Below, in pieces: positions 20,757 through 32,219 of a stretch of 64,000 nt of DNA. Location: the NCBI GenBank assembly GCA_963575745.1, contig CAUYUJ010016471.1:368504-432503 (forward strand), in the 5' to 3' direction. This DNA comes from Prorocentrum cordatum. Taxonomy: Eukaryota; Sar; Dinophyceae; Prorocentrales; Prorocentraceae. How positions within the stretch are numbered: position 1 is the stretch's first letter; the number at the start of each line of letters is the position of its first letter. The translations under genes and the position numbers were made by a program. A model generated the notes under the pieces. The model saw only the letters and a program-made list of their open reading frames with translations, was not told the origin of the DNA and did not search any database.

Positions 20757-23700
20757 GCCCACCTCCGGCTTAACGGGCAATTTTTCAACATTGCAATGTG
20801 CTTGGGGTTTCAGCCCCATCGTTCATCCTACATGCGAATTGGCGCCGCACTGGGGAGGACGGCGTCGCCCCCCCCCCCCCCCCCGCCTCATCTTTTGCAA
20901 AAGATACGATGCGCGCGCACTCACTGTTCGCAACCCATAGGCTTGCAAGAACCCCGTGCTCACATGCGACGAAGTCACGCGCGCGAGTCGTCGCGCGCGC
21001 GCTGGAAAGCGTTTTAAAAGCGCGGTCTCGCAAGGACGTCAAAGTCGAGCGCCCCGGAAACATATCAGAAATAAGTACGGGGTAAGAATTTACAAAACAA
21101 GGTTTGCGCTTGGGCTCGCGCGAATGCCCAGGGCAATCATCAGTTTCCAACATAGTTTTCGTAACTTGCTACCGAGCGGGCCCCTCGCGCGCGCGCCAGA
21201 TTCGCCCCGAACGCTTTCGCGCGCGCGTTGTCGCAAGGATCCCTCGCGCAAAATGCGGCGAAGCGCGCGCGTCGTCGCGCGCGCGAGGGCGTCGCTTAAA
21301 AGCGCCAGGTTGCGCGCGTAATTCAAAGCCGAGCGCCCCGAAAGCATGAAACGCACATGACTGTTCCACGCAAGGTTTGCCGCAAAGCTCGCGCTCGCGC
21401 TTCGGTGAATTCTCTGGAGATCCATTCGTTTTTTCGACGTTTCCATTAATTCTGCCGAGCGGTCGAAATCCTTCGAGCGCCCTCGCGCGCGCGTTGGAGG
21501 GGAAGGGGGGGGGGGGGCGGGGGCGCGATCCGCAACAAATGACGCCGCGCGGGCCACCCTCGCGCGTCGGCCGTGCGCGCGTCAAATTCTTTCCATGACC
21601 TTCATCGCCGACGCGAGGGCGCCGCCGCCGTCGTCGGCTCCATCGGCATCGGCGCCGTCGCTGGCCGCGTTGTCGTCGTTACCATCGCCGTCAGCACTGT
21701 TATTGTCGCCCTCGCGCCCACCGCCGTCGACGCCGCCGCGACGCCGCGTCCGCCCCGGCGGCCGACTCGCGCCGAAGCGCCCGCTGGGAGCGCCCGGCGG
21801 TCAGCTCCGCCGCGGCCGCGTCGGTCGCGCCAAACTAGCTTGCCGCCGCGCGCGCGAGCACGCGCGGGCAAGTGAGGCCGTGGGGATGCACCAACCAACG
21901 CCAAGCACTCACTGCAATCGCCGCCGCGTGAGTTTACGCCGAGCATGTGGCGGGCGGGCGGGGTGGTTGCGCGAGGAGTGGAGTTTGCCACTCACTACGG
22001 ACAGTTAATATCTATCTTTTCGAATGGAACATTGGATCTACCTCCCCCCTCGGGGTAGACGGGCTACCCTCCTCGCGCTGCAATCCACGTTTGATTCCGC
22101 CCGACCCCCCATCAAAAAGACGACCGCATGCCGCCCCGGCCGGGCCGCCCCCCCCCCCCCCCCTCACCCTGCGCAAGACATAGCATGCTCGCGCATTTGG
22201 TTTCGCAGCGAGGGCTTGCAAAAGAACGCTCGCGCCCGCGCTCTCGCGAACTATGAACACACAATAGGTTTTCAACGTGTTCACGACGCGCTTCTCGCGC
22301 GCGCGTCGGAAGCGCTCGAGCGTCTTCGCGCGCGCGTGCTGTCGCGAGAACCCCATGCGACAGACTGGGGCGAAGTGCGCGCGCGCGTCGTCGCGCGCGC
22401 ACGCCGAAAAGCCAAAAACCACGGGCTTCGCGAGAATCGTAAAAAACGAGCGCCCCGAACACACATCAAAACAATTTGCAGCGCCAGTTCGCCCAAAAAT
22501 CAGGCGCTCGCGGTCTTGCGGACCCCGAAGAAAACCATCGGCTTTCCGACTTCTCATCAATCCTGCCAAACGGGCCTCTTGCGCCGCGCGTCGAAGAGAT
22601 TCGGGCGCCTGTGCGCGCGTGCAGGGCGGGGGGGGGGGCGCGTTCCGCATCGAATAATGCCGCGCGGGCCACTCGCGCGCGCCGGCCGCGCGCGCGCGTC
22701 GAGCTCCGCCAAAAGCATTCGTCGCCGACGCGAGGACATCGTCATCGTCATCGGCGGGCGTGATCAACATCGGCGCCGCCATCGTCGTTGCCGCCGTCAT
22801 CGCCACCGTCGCCGCGACCGTCGCCACTCTGATGATCGAGTCTACTGAGTCGTCGGCCTCGCCGCGATGCCGCGCCCGCCCAGGTCGCCGACTCGCGCTG
22901 AAGTGCCCGATGGGAAGTGCCCGGCCGTCAGCGCCGCCGCGGCCACGTCGGTCGCGCCAAACTAGCAGGCCGCCGCGCGCGAGCGCGCGCGGGCAAGCGC
23001 GGCCGCGGAGAGGCGCCAGCCAGCGCCGGGTACACATCGCAATCGCCGCCGCGCAGGTTCTGCAAGCCAAGTTGCGGGTGGCTGGGTGGGATGTTTGCTC
23101 GGGCATGGAAGGTGCCAATTCATTTGTAAAACATGAGTTGAGAATAGATTCCGTCACCCGCCCGAGCCCAGACTAATCGTTACCCCCTGGGGATGTGCAG
23201 TTTACGTGCGATGCCCCCCCCATCGTCCATCCTGTATGTGTAAATATATACATATATATATGTACATATACCTATATATCTGTATATATGTATAGATGTA
23301 ACATAGTATCCCAGCCGAGCCGCCCCCCCCCCCCCCCCCATCATCTTTGGCCAACAAAAGATGCGCGCATACTCGTTTATGAAAACTTGCTGTTTGCGTG
23401 GACCTTGTGCCAAACATGTGGCGAGATGTACGCGGGCGTCGTCGTCGCGCGCGCGTGCCGAAATCCATCTAAAATCATATGTTATGTAAGGGTATCAAAA
23501 CCGAGTGTCAGAATCACACATATATATATATACAACAGCACTTGATTTCGCAGCGCGGATTCTCAGACATCCCGCTGCAAAGCATGGGGCGAAGTGCACG
23601 CGCGCGCATGCCGGAATCCTTCGACAATCTCAGGTTTCGGAAGGATTTCAAAACCGAGTGTCCTGAAACCAAATAGGAACATGTGTTTTCGCAACAGCTG

Positions 23701-24775
23701 TTTGTTATACAATTAACTTGCGCTGGGCGCCCCAGCGAATATTTGAGAGAACCGTGGGCGCGTCTAAATTTTAATGGAGTTATGCCATGCGGGCCTCTCG
23801 CGCCGCATGCCGAAAGCATCCGACCGCCCTTGCGCGCGCGCCGGGGGGGCACTGTCCGCGTCAAATGATACCGCGCGGGCCACTCGCGCGAGCCCGCGCG
23901 CGCGTGTCGAACTGCTTTCAAAATCTTCATCGCCGACGCCATCGTCGTCGGCGCGAGCAACATCGGCGCCGTCACTGACCGCGCCGTCGTCGCTGTCAAC
24001 CTCATCGCCAGACTCGCTGCCATCATCGTCGCGTCCACCGCCGTCGACGTTGCCATGGTCCCGCGCCCGCCCAAGTGGTCAGTGGCACGGAGGTGCCCGC
24101 TGGGAAGTGCCCGGCGGCCATGGCCCGCGCGGCCGCGTCGGTCGCGCCACACTGGCTGGCTGCCGCGCGCGCATGCGCGGGCTGGCACAGCCGCGGAGAT
24201 GAACCAGCCAGCGCCAAGCATTCATCGCATTCGCCGCCGCATAGGTTTTGCAAACCAAGCTGTGGTTGGGTGGGTGAGATGTTTGCAAATGCATGGAATG
24301 TGTCAACTCGTTCTTCAAAATCAATTGCACCCGCGTAGACGGCACCACGTAGATCCTCCTTGTAGGATCTTTACCCCTCCGCCCGGGGTTAACAAGTCAC
24401 GCTTTCGCATTACATTATGCACATGATTCTGCCCCATCACCCATCCTAAATATGAATTCATACCATCCCATCCAAACCAGAGTTCGGTTCCCCCTTCATC
24501 CTCCGCCCAAGCAATCATGCGCGCGCGTTCGCCGATCAAAACTCATCCGTTTTCGAGAATCTTCTTGTCCAACAAGCGCAGTGCACGCGGCGCACGCGCG
24601 CTTCGTCGCGCGCGCATGCCGAAATAAAGATTTCAAAATCGAGATTCATGAAACAAATAAAGTATTTGGTTTCGCAACACGGGTTATCAAACAAAAATGA
24701 CAGCCGCGCTCTTACGAATCTTCGAGATTCCTCTCGCTTCGCGGGGTGCACGTCCGGAGCACGTACAGTCACGTC

Positions 24776-25690
24776 GCGGGGCCTTCTGGGAGCCTCTTGG
24801 GGGCCTCCTGGAGGCCTCTTGGGAGCTTCTTTGGGCCTCTTGGGGACTTCTTCTGGCCTCTTCCCCCCCTTTTTTGACTCCCTCCCCATCTTCCCTTCCA
24901 GCGCTGGCTCTAATCATGGGCGCCGCCGTGACCAACTTCCACCTGGCTGGCGCTGCGCCGCAGTTCGTCCAGGGGGGGAAATAATATTACACTCCAGTCG
25001 CTATGTGGCCTTTGGGGGGCTTCTTTGGGGCCTTTTGGAGGTTTCTTGGGGACTTTTCGGAGGTCTCTGGGGGCCTTTTTGGGGCCATTTGGGGGCCTCT
25101 TGGTGGCCTCTTGGGGCCTCTTGGGGGCGTCTTGGGCCGTCTTGGGGCGCTTTCGCGCCGTTTGGCCCCTTCGGAGGACTTCTTGGGGGCCTCTCGCGGC
25201 CGCCTTGGGGCCCTCTTGGGGTCCTCTTGGGCCGTCTCAGGGGTTTCTTGGGCCGTCTTGGGGGCCTCTTTGGGCCGTCTTGTGGCCCTCTGGGGCCGTC
25301 TTGGGGCCCCCTTGGGTGTTTCTTGGGCCTTCTTGGGGCCATCTTGGAGGCTGCTTGGGCCGTCATGGGCTTCGGAGAGGCGAAAAAGGCGAGAAAGCTA
25401 AAATCTCTCAAAAACGTAAGGAACATCTATGTTTTTGGCCTCTGGAGGCGCTCTTGTGGGCGCTCTTGGAGCCCTTTTGGGCCGTCTTGGGTTCTTTTTG
25501 GGCCCTCTTGGGGCCATCTCGGGCCGTCTTAGGGCCGTCTTGGGCCGTCTTGGGGCCATCTGGAGCCGTCTTGGGGCCCTCTTGGATCCCCAAAAGGCTC
25601 AAGGTGCCCAAATCATCGGTTTTCCATAGGTTTTTCTAGATTTTGAGGCCCAGAAGGGGCCCTCCTCCTGAGGGTCGATGGAAGTGGCGC
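24776..25690 (+). repeat. CTTGGG repeat block 5, interrupting the 1.2-kb array
   Basis: Dense CTTGGGGGCCTCTTGGG and GGGCCGTCTTGGGG units. A TCTCAAAAACGTAAGGAAC to TATGTTTTTGGCC core variant is at 25,405-25,440; a similar one ends GAAATCAATGTTTTTGGCC at 30,256. Flanking sequence on both outer sides belongs to the 1.2-kb units. Confidence 0.85.
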
Positions 25691-25960
25691 GACTCCAGGG
25701 GGGGGGTTAGGGGGGGAGACATAATAATGTAATACAATACAATATGTAGGAATTATGCAAGCATTGGACACATTGGATCCATTGCATTACAGCATCCGCG
25801 GACCTGCCTCCGGCAACACGTCACTTCCGGACGTGGATTCTGTAGGCTTACGCCACATCCGCCGACCCCTGTATAAGGTACTGCGCCTCCGGGACTGCAT
25901 TTCACGAGGCTTGTCCGAATCATGGCACGGCGCTCGACAGCGTTCCTGTTGCTTCGTTGC
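25691..25960. other. Short unique spacer between CTTGGG blocks
   Basis: About 270 nt, including an A/T-rich ATAATAATGTAATACAATAC stretch and otherwise ordinary sequence. No gene is recognised. Confidence 0.5.
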
Positions 25961-26690
25961 TGTTATCGTACCTCTTGGTGCTCTTTTGTGGCCTCTTGGT
26001 GGCATCTTGGCTTGTCTGCAGGCCATATCCGGCCGCCTCGAGGCATCTTGGGCCAAATTTTGGGGCCTCTTTTGGGCTTCCTGGGGGTTTCTTGGAGGCC
26101 TTTGAGGTTCTTTTGAGGGTCCCTCAGGGCCTCTAGGGCTGTTTTTGGGGCGGGCTGGGGGCGTCTTGGGGCCGAAGGCTCGAACAGGTGTCATCTTGGG
26201 GCCGTCTGGGGGCCCTCTTGGGCTGTCTTGGGGGCTTCGGGGGCTGTTGTTGGACACTCTTCGACCCTTTTCGGGGGCCCCTTTGGCCGTCTCGGGACGA
26301 TATTGAAGGTTTTTGTTGCCCGTCTGGGACGTTGTGAAAACCGAATAGGCGAGCATGCGAAAAACGCTTGTTTTTCGAAGGGAATGGGGCGATTTTTGTT
26401 TCGTGGGTCCCTTTTGGGGCGCATCTTGGGGGCCTTTTGGGGCGTCTTGGCAGCTTCGGAGGCCGCCTGGAGGCCATCGTGGGCGTCCAGGGCCATATTT
26501 CGGCGAATCGTGGCCCCCTGGGACCGTCTCGGGAGCGTTCTGGTGCCTTCATGGCCAGTTTTGGAACCCTCCGCTCCCCCGTGGCGCGTTCGGTCCGGGG
26601 TCGCCCGGGGCCGGGGGGGGTGGGTCAAATCTCCGGTTTGGGGTCCCTTGGGGGGGGGTTATGGGGGGGGAACCATCTCACACGCCTAGA
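25961..26690 (+). repeat. CTTGGG repeat block 6 with core
   Basis: CTTGGGGCCGTCTGGGGGCC units with the family core at 26,352-26,402 (GAAAAACGCTTGTTTTTCG, GGGAATGGGGCG, ATTTTTGTTTCG). It ends in G-rich runs near 26,650. Confidence 0.85.
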
Positions 26691-26699
26691 GACCCACAA

Positions 26700-27590
26700 G
26701 GGGTCGGCGGATAACCATGCGCTTTGCAACCTGTTCATAACTTGCCTCTCGCGCGCGCGTTTCGGAATCTTTCGAGCGTCTTTGCGCGCGTGGTGTCGCC
26801 AGAATCCCTTGCACGAGTGAGACGAAGTGCACGCGCGCGCGTCGTCGTGCGCGCATGCCGGAACCCAACAAACTTCGTAGGTTTCTTGAGGAGTTTAAGA
26901 ATCGACTCCCCCAACACATCTCAAAACACATGGTTTTGCAACATCAATTGTCAAACAAGTATTGCGTTTGCGGTCTTGCGAGTTCTTAAGGAAACTATAG
27001 GTTTCCAACCATGCCGCCACATTCTGCCAAACGGACCTCTCGCGCAGCATGCCGAACTCATTCGAACGCCCTTGCGCGCGTGCTGGGGTGGGGCACGGTC
27101 CGTGTCAAGTAATACCACGCGGGCTACTCGCGCGCGTCGGCCGCGCGCGCGTGTCGAACTTCAAAACCCGCCTCGCCGACGCGCGTGGACATCGTCATCG
27201 TTATCGGCGGGCGTGATCAGCGTCGGCGCCGTCACTGGCCGCGCCGACGTCGTTTCACCATCGTCACCAGCATCGCTACTATCATCCTCGCGTTTGCCGT
27301 TGTCGGCGTTGCCATGATACCGCGTCCGCCCAAGTGGCCCACTCGCACGTAGGGGCCCGCTGGGAAATGCCCAGCGGTCAGCGCCACCGCGGCCGCGTCG
27401 GTCGCGCCAAACTAGTTGGCCGGTGTGCGCGCGAGCATGCGCGGGCTATCGCGGCCGCAAAGATATACCAGCCAACGCCAAGCACTCATCGCAATCGCCG
27501 CCGCATGCGTTTTGCAAGCCTAGGCGCGGGTGGGCCGTGTGGGATGATTGCGCGAGGACTGGAATGGACAACCCTGCGCGAACAAAAGCT
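26700..27590 (+). repeat. 1.2-kb unit, resumed after CTTGGG interruption
   Basis: It contains the TCGTCGTGCGCGC hairpin at about 26,840, ATTCTGCCAAACGG at 27,023, CTCGCCGACGCG at 27,172, and CAACGCCAAGCACTCATCGC at 27,474, in the same order as the array upstream. Confidence 0.8.
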
Positions 27591-27834
27591 CGTTGCACCA
27601 CACAAGTGTCACCACAGAATGCACTGCGTCGACTGCACAACACAGTATGCTAGATCACATTGTTTGGCGTCCATGCTGGACGGGTCGGTCGAGGATTTTC
27701 CACCTTGCCGCCCCGTGCCGCCTCGCGGGCGTTCCTGGGTGACCCGTGTGCTGGTTGGGTCCGCCGGGGTTGCGCCGCATTGCCGCCCGTACCGCCGCGT
27801 GGGCGGTCGTGGGCGCCCCGTGCGCTGAGCTAGC

Positions 27835-28015
27835 TTACGCCGCGTGGAGTACACCACATAGCTTACACGCCACAGTGTACACGACATAGTTTGCACCACG
27901 TAGCTTGCAGGACATGCGCTGTACCACGTAGCTCATTCCGGATAGCGTTCTTTCCAGTGTTTCCGCGTATGTTGCACGGCGTACCCGTGCACCGCGTAGC
28001 CTACACCGTGCATAT
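27835..28015. repeat. ~17-nt degenerate repeats (CACCACGTAGCTTGCA)
   Basis: ACACCACATAGCTTACACG, GCACCACGTAGCTTGCAGG and GTACCACGTAGCTC follow one another. Isolated relatives occur at about 19,453 and 24,345. 27,590-27,835 holds no recognised gene. Confidence 0.65.
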
Positions 28016-28294
28016 TTCACCTTTTCACACTGCAGCCGTTAAACGGCTGCCGTTTACTGTTTGGGGCCCACGATTGCTGACACTCCTTTGTTTTTGTTCT
28101 CCTCCTCCTTTTTTTCGACGGCGACGACGGCGACGGCCATTCGGGAGGGAGGGGTTAGGGGTTTAAAAACATTCTGGAAGGGAGGACGAGGAATAGAAAC
28201 GGTCTTTGAGAGGAGGCATGGGGAGGTGACGAACGGCTCCAAGGAGATATTGCGAATGGCGTGAGACACAATAGCAGCATTGTGGGACAGGGCG

Positions 28295-28320
28295 TGCCCG
28301 CCTCGTCCTCCTCCTCCTCC

Positions 28321-28352
<32 letters not shown>

Positions 28353-28660
28353 CTCCACCTCCTTCTCCTCCTCCTCCTCATTTTCCTCCTCCTCCTCCTC
28401 CTCCTCCTCCTCCTCCTCCTCCTCTCCTCCTCTTCCTCCTCTTCCTCTCCTCCTCCTCCTCCTCCTCCTCCTCCTCCTCCTCCTCCTCCTCCTCCTCCTC
28501 CTCCTCCTCCTCCTCCTCCTCCTCCTGTCCTCCTCCTCCTCCTCCTCCTCCTCCCACCTCCTCCTCCTCCTCTCTCCTCCTCCTCCCTCCTCCTCCTCCT
28601 CCTCCCTCCTCCTCCTCCCTCCTCCTTCCTCCTCCTCCTCCTCCTCCTCCTCGTTCCACT
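28295..28660. repeat. (CCT)n polypyrimidine tract
   Basis: About 360 nt of CTCCTCCTC with rare G or A. Poly-Ser, poly-Pro and poly-Leu ORFs, and the 256-codon poly-Glu ORF on the minus strand, are artefacts. 28,660-29,200 is C-rich with no recognised gene. Confidence 0.97.
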
Positions 28661-29207
28661 CCCTCAGCCTCCTCCCTCCGCCCTCCCGCCTCCTGGCGGC
28701 AGCAGTTGCTGAACGGCAACGGGTTCCGCCGTGTAGCGCGCAGTGCCGCCGTTCCCCCCCCACACCTCCCGTCGCATGGAGTTCGCCACCCGTCGCACGG
28801 AGTTCGCTTTCGGCACGCGCCGCCCCGCTCTCTCCCGAGGCTCTGCGCCCCCAGTTCGGATGCGCCTCTGGCTGCCCTGCCCGCCCTCCCCCCTCTGCCG
28901 CTTCCGAGGGATGCGCGTTCTCCACCCCCGAGCGAGGCCCCGTCCCTCCCTCCCTGCCCCCTCTCCACTTCCGGGGAGACCGCCCCCCTCCCTTCCCCGC
29001 CCTCCCCCCCTGATTTGAGGCTCTCTTGCAGGAGGCTGAGGCTCTACAGGCTTCCCATGAGCCTCACCCGATCCGATCCGATCCGACCCCCCCCGCCAGC
29101 CCCTGGTTTCGAGGAGGGCCCGCACCCCCCCTCGAGCAGTGGCGAAGCGTCGTCCTGGCTTGCCTATAGGCCCACCAGAGAACTTTCGAAGAGCCTCTTG
29201 TGATTTG

Positions 29208-29325
29208 CACGACGTGTTCTTAGAACAGTTCTGGCTGAAGCTGGCTTGTTTGAACACATCGGGGTTATGTTCTAAGAACATCGTTTTGGTTCTTAGAACA
29301 TGTTGGGGTTCTAAGGACATGTCGT
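29208..29325. other. Cluster of TGTTCT-AGAACA palindromes
   Basis: GTGTTCTTAGAACAG, ATGTTCTAAGAACAT and GTTCTTAGAACATG occur within 120 nt and are inverted-repeat words with 6-bp arms. A further half-diverged GTTCTAAGGACATG follows. Confidence 0.7.
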
Positions 29326-29614
29326 GGTAGGTCTATGGGAATGCCGGGACTGTCGGTCCCTGCTCAAGCCCCCGCCCCCGCCCCCCAGGCCCGCCCGCCG
29401 TGGGGCCCGAGGAGCTGGCGGAGCCCGCCCGGTCGCCCTCGAAGGGCGGCAGGGCGACCGCGAGGCCGAGGGCCTCGGTCGCGGTGTTGCCCGAGGCTCC
29501 GCGCGCGGGCGTCGGAGTTTTGGGGGCGTGGTTCTTCCAGGGGCGCGCCGCCTCTCCTCGGGGGGGAGGATGGGGGAGGAGCAGCCCCTGGTTCCCCCTG
29601 CTCGCCTCTGCCTC

Positions 29615-29850
29615 CACCTCCTCCTCCTCCTCCTCCTCCTCCTCTTCCTCCTCTTCCTGCTCCTCCCTCTGCAGCCCTCCTCCTCCTCTTCCTCCTCCTC
29701 CTCCTCATGTTGTTCCTCCTCATGTTCCTCCTCCTCCTCCTCCTCCTCTTCCTCTCCCCCTCCTCCCCCCTCCTCCAGAGGAGGCGCGCACGCGGGATTG
29801 AAACCGTCGTCGTCGTCGTCGTCGTCGTCATCGTCGTCGTCTTCGAAGAC
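29615..29850. repeat. (CCT)n and (GTC)n tracts
   Basis: CTCCTCCTC runs at 29,618-29,776 are followed by GTCGTCGTC at 29,806-29,848. Overlapping ORFs are low complexity. 29,850-30,110 shows no recognised gene. Confidence 0.93.
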
Positions 29851-30149
29851 CGATTGGTCGAGGGTCGAGGTTTTCGGCCGCCTTTCCTGGGGCGCCCTGG
29901 GGGCCACAGTAGGGGTCGCTTCGAGATTTAGGCCAGAGCGCTCCTTGTGGCAGGCCCAGGGGAATGTCGCGGTCATGTGACTGGGTCGGGAGGGAGGGTT
30001 CCCTGGAACACTCACGCCCAGAGGGATGGCTAGATTACCAGCGCCATCCACTCCATCATTCCGGGTCCGGCGACTGAAGTAGTTCTCGCGGAGCAGCTTC
30101 AGGGCGGGCTTCTAGGTGTTCGCCGTTTCAGGGGCCTTCGCGGGGGCGC

Positions 30150-30430
30150 GTTGCCCGTGGGTGTTCACTTTGGGGCCGTTCGAGTGGGTGGGTATTTTCT
30201 TGTGGCTCTACTTCTTCCTAATTTCTTGTGAGAAGTCTTTCAAAAACCAGAGGGAAATCAATGTTTTTGGCCTTCTGGGGCCCACTCGAGTGTCCTCTTG
30301 AGGGCCTCTGGAGCCGTTTCGAGGCTCTCTTGGACCGCCTGGAGACCATCTGAGGCTCTCTTTGGGCCGTCTTTGGAACGTCTCTGGGGCTTATTGGGAC
30401 GTTCTGGTGCCCTTGAGCCGCTCCATGCGA
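30150..30430 (+). repeat. CTTGGG-family block 7, weak
   Basis: A diverged copy of the family with the GAAATCAATGTTTTTGGCC core variant at 30,256 followed by TCTTGGACCGCC and TTTGGGCCGTC words. Confidence 0.55.
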
Positions 30431-30674
30431 CAAAATATGGAAACGGGCCATGGAAGGCGCCCGGGAACCGCGTCGCCCGAGCAAATACGAGGGAAGCGGC
30501 CCCCAGGGGGCCATCAGATCCGGATTTCTGGGCCTCGCCCCCCCCTGGGCCCCTCCCTAGAGGGCTTCGCCCCACACAGGAACGCCATCACTCGCACCTC
30601 GGTCTTTCCGTTGCATGGGCCGGCACGGGAGAGGAAAGAGCGCTGCAGGAAGTGGCCCGAGAGGGCTCATGGCA

Positions 30675-30890
30675 CCCTTTGCTCTGTGGAGCCTTGGCGT
30701 CAAGAGTTTGCTGCGTCACCGCTCTCTGTTGGGAACCCTGGTGTTCAGGGACTCTTACGTTGCCGCTCGCTCTTGGGAGCCCTGCTGTTCAGAGCTCTTT
30801 GCGTCACCGCGCTCTGGGGAGCCTTGGTGTTCAGAGCTTGTTACTTCACCGCTTGCCGCGGGGAGCCACGGTGTTACTTGGCGTCTCTGG
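30675..30890. repeat. ~45-55-bp tandem repeat, about 5 units
   Basis: GGAGCCTTGGTGTTCAGAG or close variants recur near 30,680, 30,734, 30,777 and 30,820, with a decayed one near 30,862. Most are followed by CGTCACCGCTCTC-like sequence. Confidence 0.75.
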
Positions 30891-31019
30891 GGCTTTTCGG
30901 GGGTCTTGTTGTGGCCCTTTTGGGCTGTTTTGAAACTATCGGGCCGTCTCGGGGCCAGCCCCCGCGCCCAAGCAGCCCAGTCCCCGCGCCGCCTCTTCGG
31001 GCCCTCTTGGGAGCCAGCT

Positions 31020-32215
31020 CCTGGGAGGGCCGGCGGAGTGACGTCTTGTGCGGATCACCGCGAGACCTCGCTGCCCCCTGGGTGGCTGCGATCCGCGAGA
31101 TTGTCGCCACTTTCGTGGGTTCCTGGGAGGACCAGCGGGGTGACGTCTCACGCGGATCACCACGAGACCTCGCCGCCATGTCGGTGGCTGCGATCTGCGA
31201 AATTGTCGCCACTTTCGCGGGCTTTTGGGAGGGCTGGCGAAGTGACGTCTTACGCGGATCACCACGAGATTTCGCCGCCCCGTCGGTGGCTGCGATCTGC
31301 GAAATTGTCGCCGATTTCATTGTTTTCTCGGAGGGCCAGCGGAGTGACGTCTTACGCGGATCACCACGAGATTTCGTTGCCCCGTCGGTGGCTGCGATCT
31401 GCGAACCTGTCGCCACTTTCGTTGGTTCCTGGGATGGCCAGCGGAGTGACGTCTTACGCGGATCACCGCGAGACCTCGCCGCCCTTCGGGCGGCTGCGAT
31501 TTGCGAAACTGTCGCCACTGTCGCGGGGTTCTGGGAGGGCCAGCGGAGTGACGTCTTACGCTGATCCCTAGGAGAATTCGCCGTCCTTTGGGGGTGATCT
31601 GCGAAACCGTCGCCACTTTCGCAGGATTTGGGGAGGGCCAGCGGAGTGGCGTCTTACGCGGATCGCCGCGAGACCTCGCCGGCCGCGGGTCACCACGAGA
31701 CCTCGCCGCCCCCAGGGTGGCTGCGATCTGTGAAATTGTCGCCACTTTCGCGGGCTTCTGGGAGGGCCAGAGGAGTCACGTCCTACGCGGATCACCACGG
31801 GACCTCGCCGTCCTTGAGGGGGGGGCTGCGATCTGCGAGAAACTGTCGCTTCTTTCGTAGGCTTCTGGGAGGGCCAGAGGGGCGACGTCTTGCGCGGATC
31901 GCCAAGAGACCTCGCCGCCCCTTTGGGGCGGGGCTGCGATCCGCGAAATTGTCGCCACTTTCGCGGGCGCTGGGGAGAGCCAGCGGAGTGACGTCTCAGG
32001 CGGATCACCACAAGACCTCGCCGCCCCCTGGGGGGTTGCGATGGGCTTCTGGGAGGACCAGCGGAGTGACGTCTTACGCGCATCACAACTATAGCTGGGT
32101 GGCTGCGACCCGCGAAACTGTCGCCGCTTTCGCGGGCTCCTTGGAAGGCCGGCGGAATGACGTCTTTCGCACATCACAAGTAGGCTCGCCGTCCCTCGGG
32201 GGCTTGCGACCCGTG
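31020..32215 (+). repeat. 102-bp satellite array, about 11 units
   Basis: The word TGACGTC recurs at 31,039, 31,141, 31,243, 31,345, 31,447 and 31,549, exactly 102 nt apart, then at irregular spacing to 32,158. Units carry GGATCACCACGAGACCTCGC, GTGGCTGCGATCTGCGAA and TGTCGCCACTTTCGCGGG. Because 102 is 34 codons, a frame stays open through the first units (ORF 30,362-31,564) with a 34-residue repeat such as SDVLRGSPRD and AAICEIVATF. I treat that ORF as a by-product. Confidence 0.95.
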
Positions 32216-32219
32216 GAGC

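Larger units (their letters stand above)
19560..24775 (+). repeat. ~1.2-kb unit tandem array
   Basis: Landmarks repeat in the same order. A CATCCTAAATATGAATTC-like segment, or its CATCGTCCATCCT relative, occurs near 19,566, 20,818, 23,219 and 24,430, followed by ATGCGCGCGCATTCG-type words. A CGCGCGTCGTCGCGCGCG hairpin occurs near 19,843, 20,982, 21,264, 22,380, 23,441 and 24,595. A CATCGCCGACGC region occurs near 21,603, 22,720 and 23,927, and a CAACGCCAAGCACTCA region near 21,893, 23,010 and 24,208. Unit spacing is about 1.1-1.25 kb. Numerous ORFs appear on both strands but none is conserved between units, so I call none. Confidence 0.8.

Noticed and set aside
28155-29203. ORFs of 196-307 codons, including a poly-Glu protein
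   Set aside because: They are translations of the CCT tract in all frames.
29208-29325. Steroid-receptor-like response elements
   Set aside because: The AGAACA-TGTTCT words resemble such sites, but no such receptors are expected in dinoflagellates; kept only as palindromes.
30362-31571. 400-codon ORF as a real repeat protein
   Set aside because: A second frame (318 codons) is open over the same satellite and later units lose the frame. I kept the exact 102-bp spacing only as a finding.
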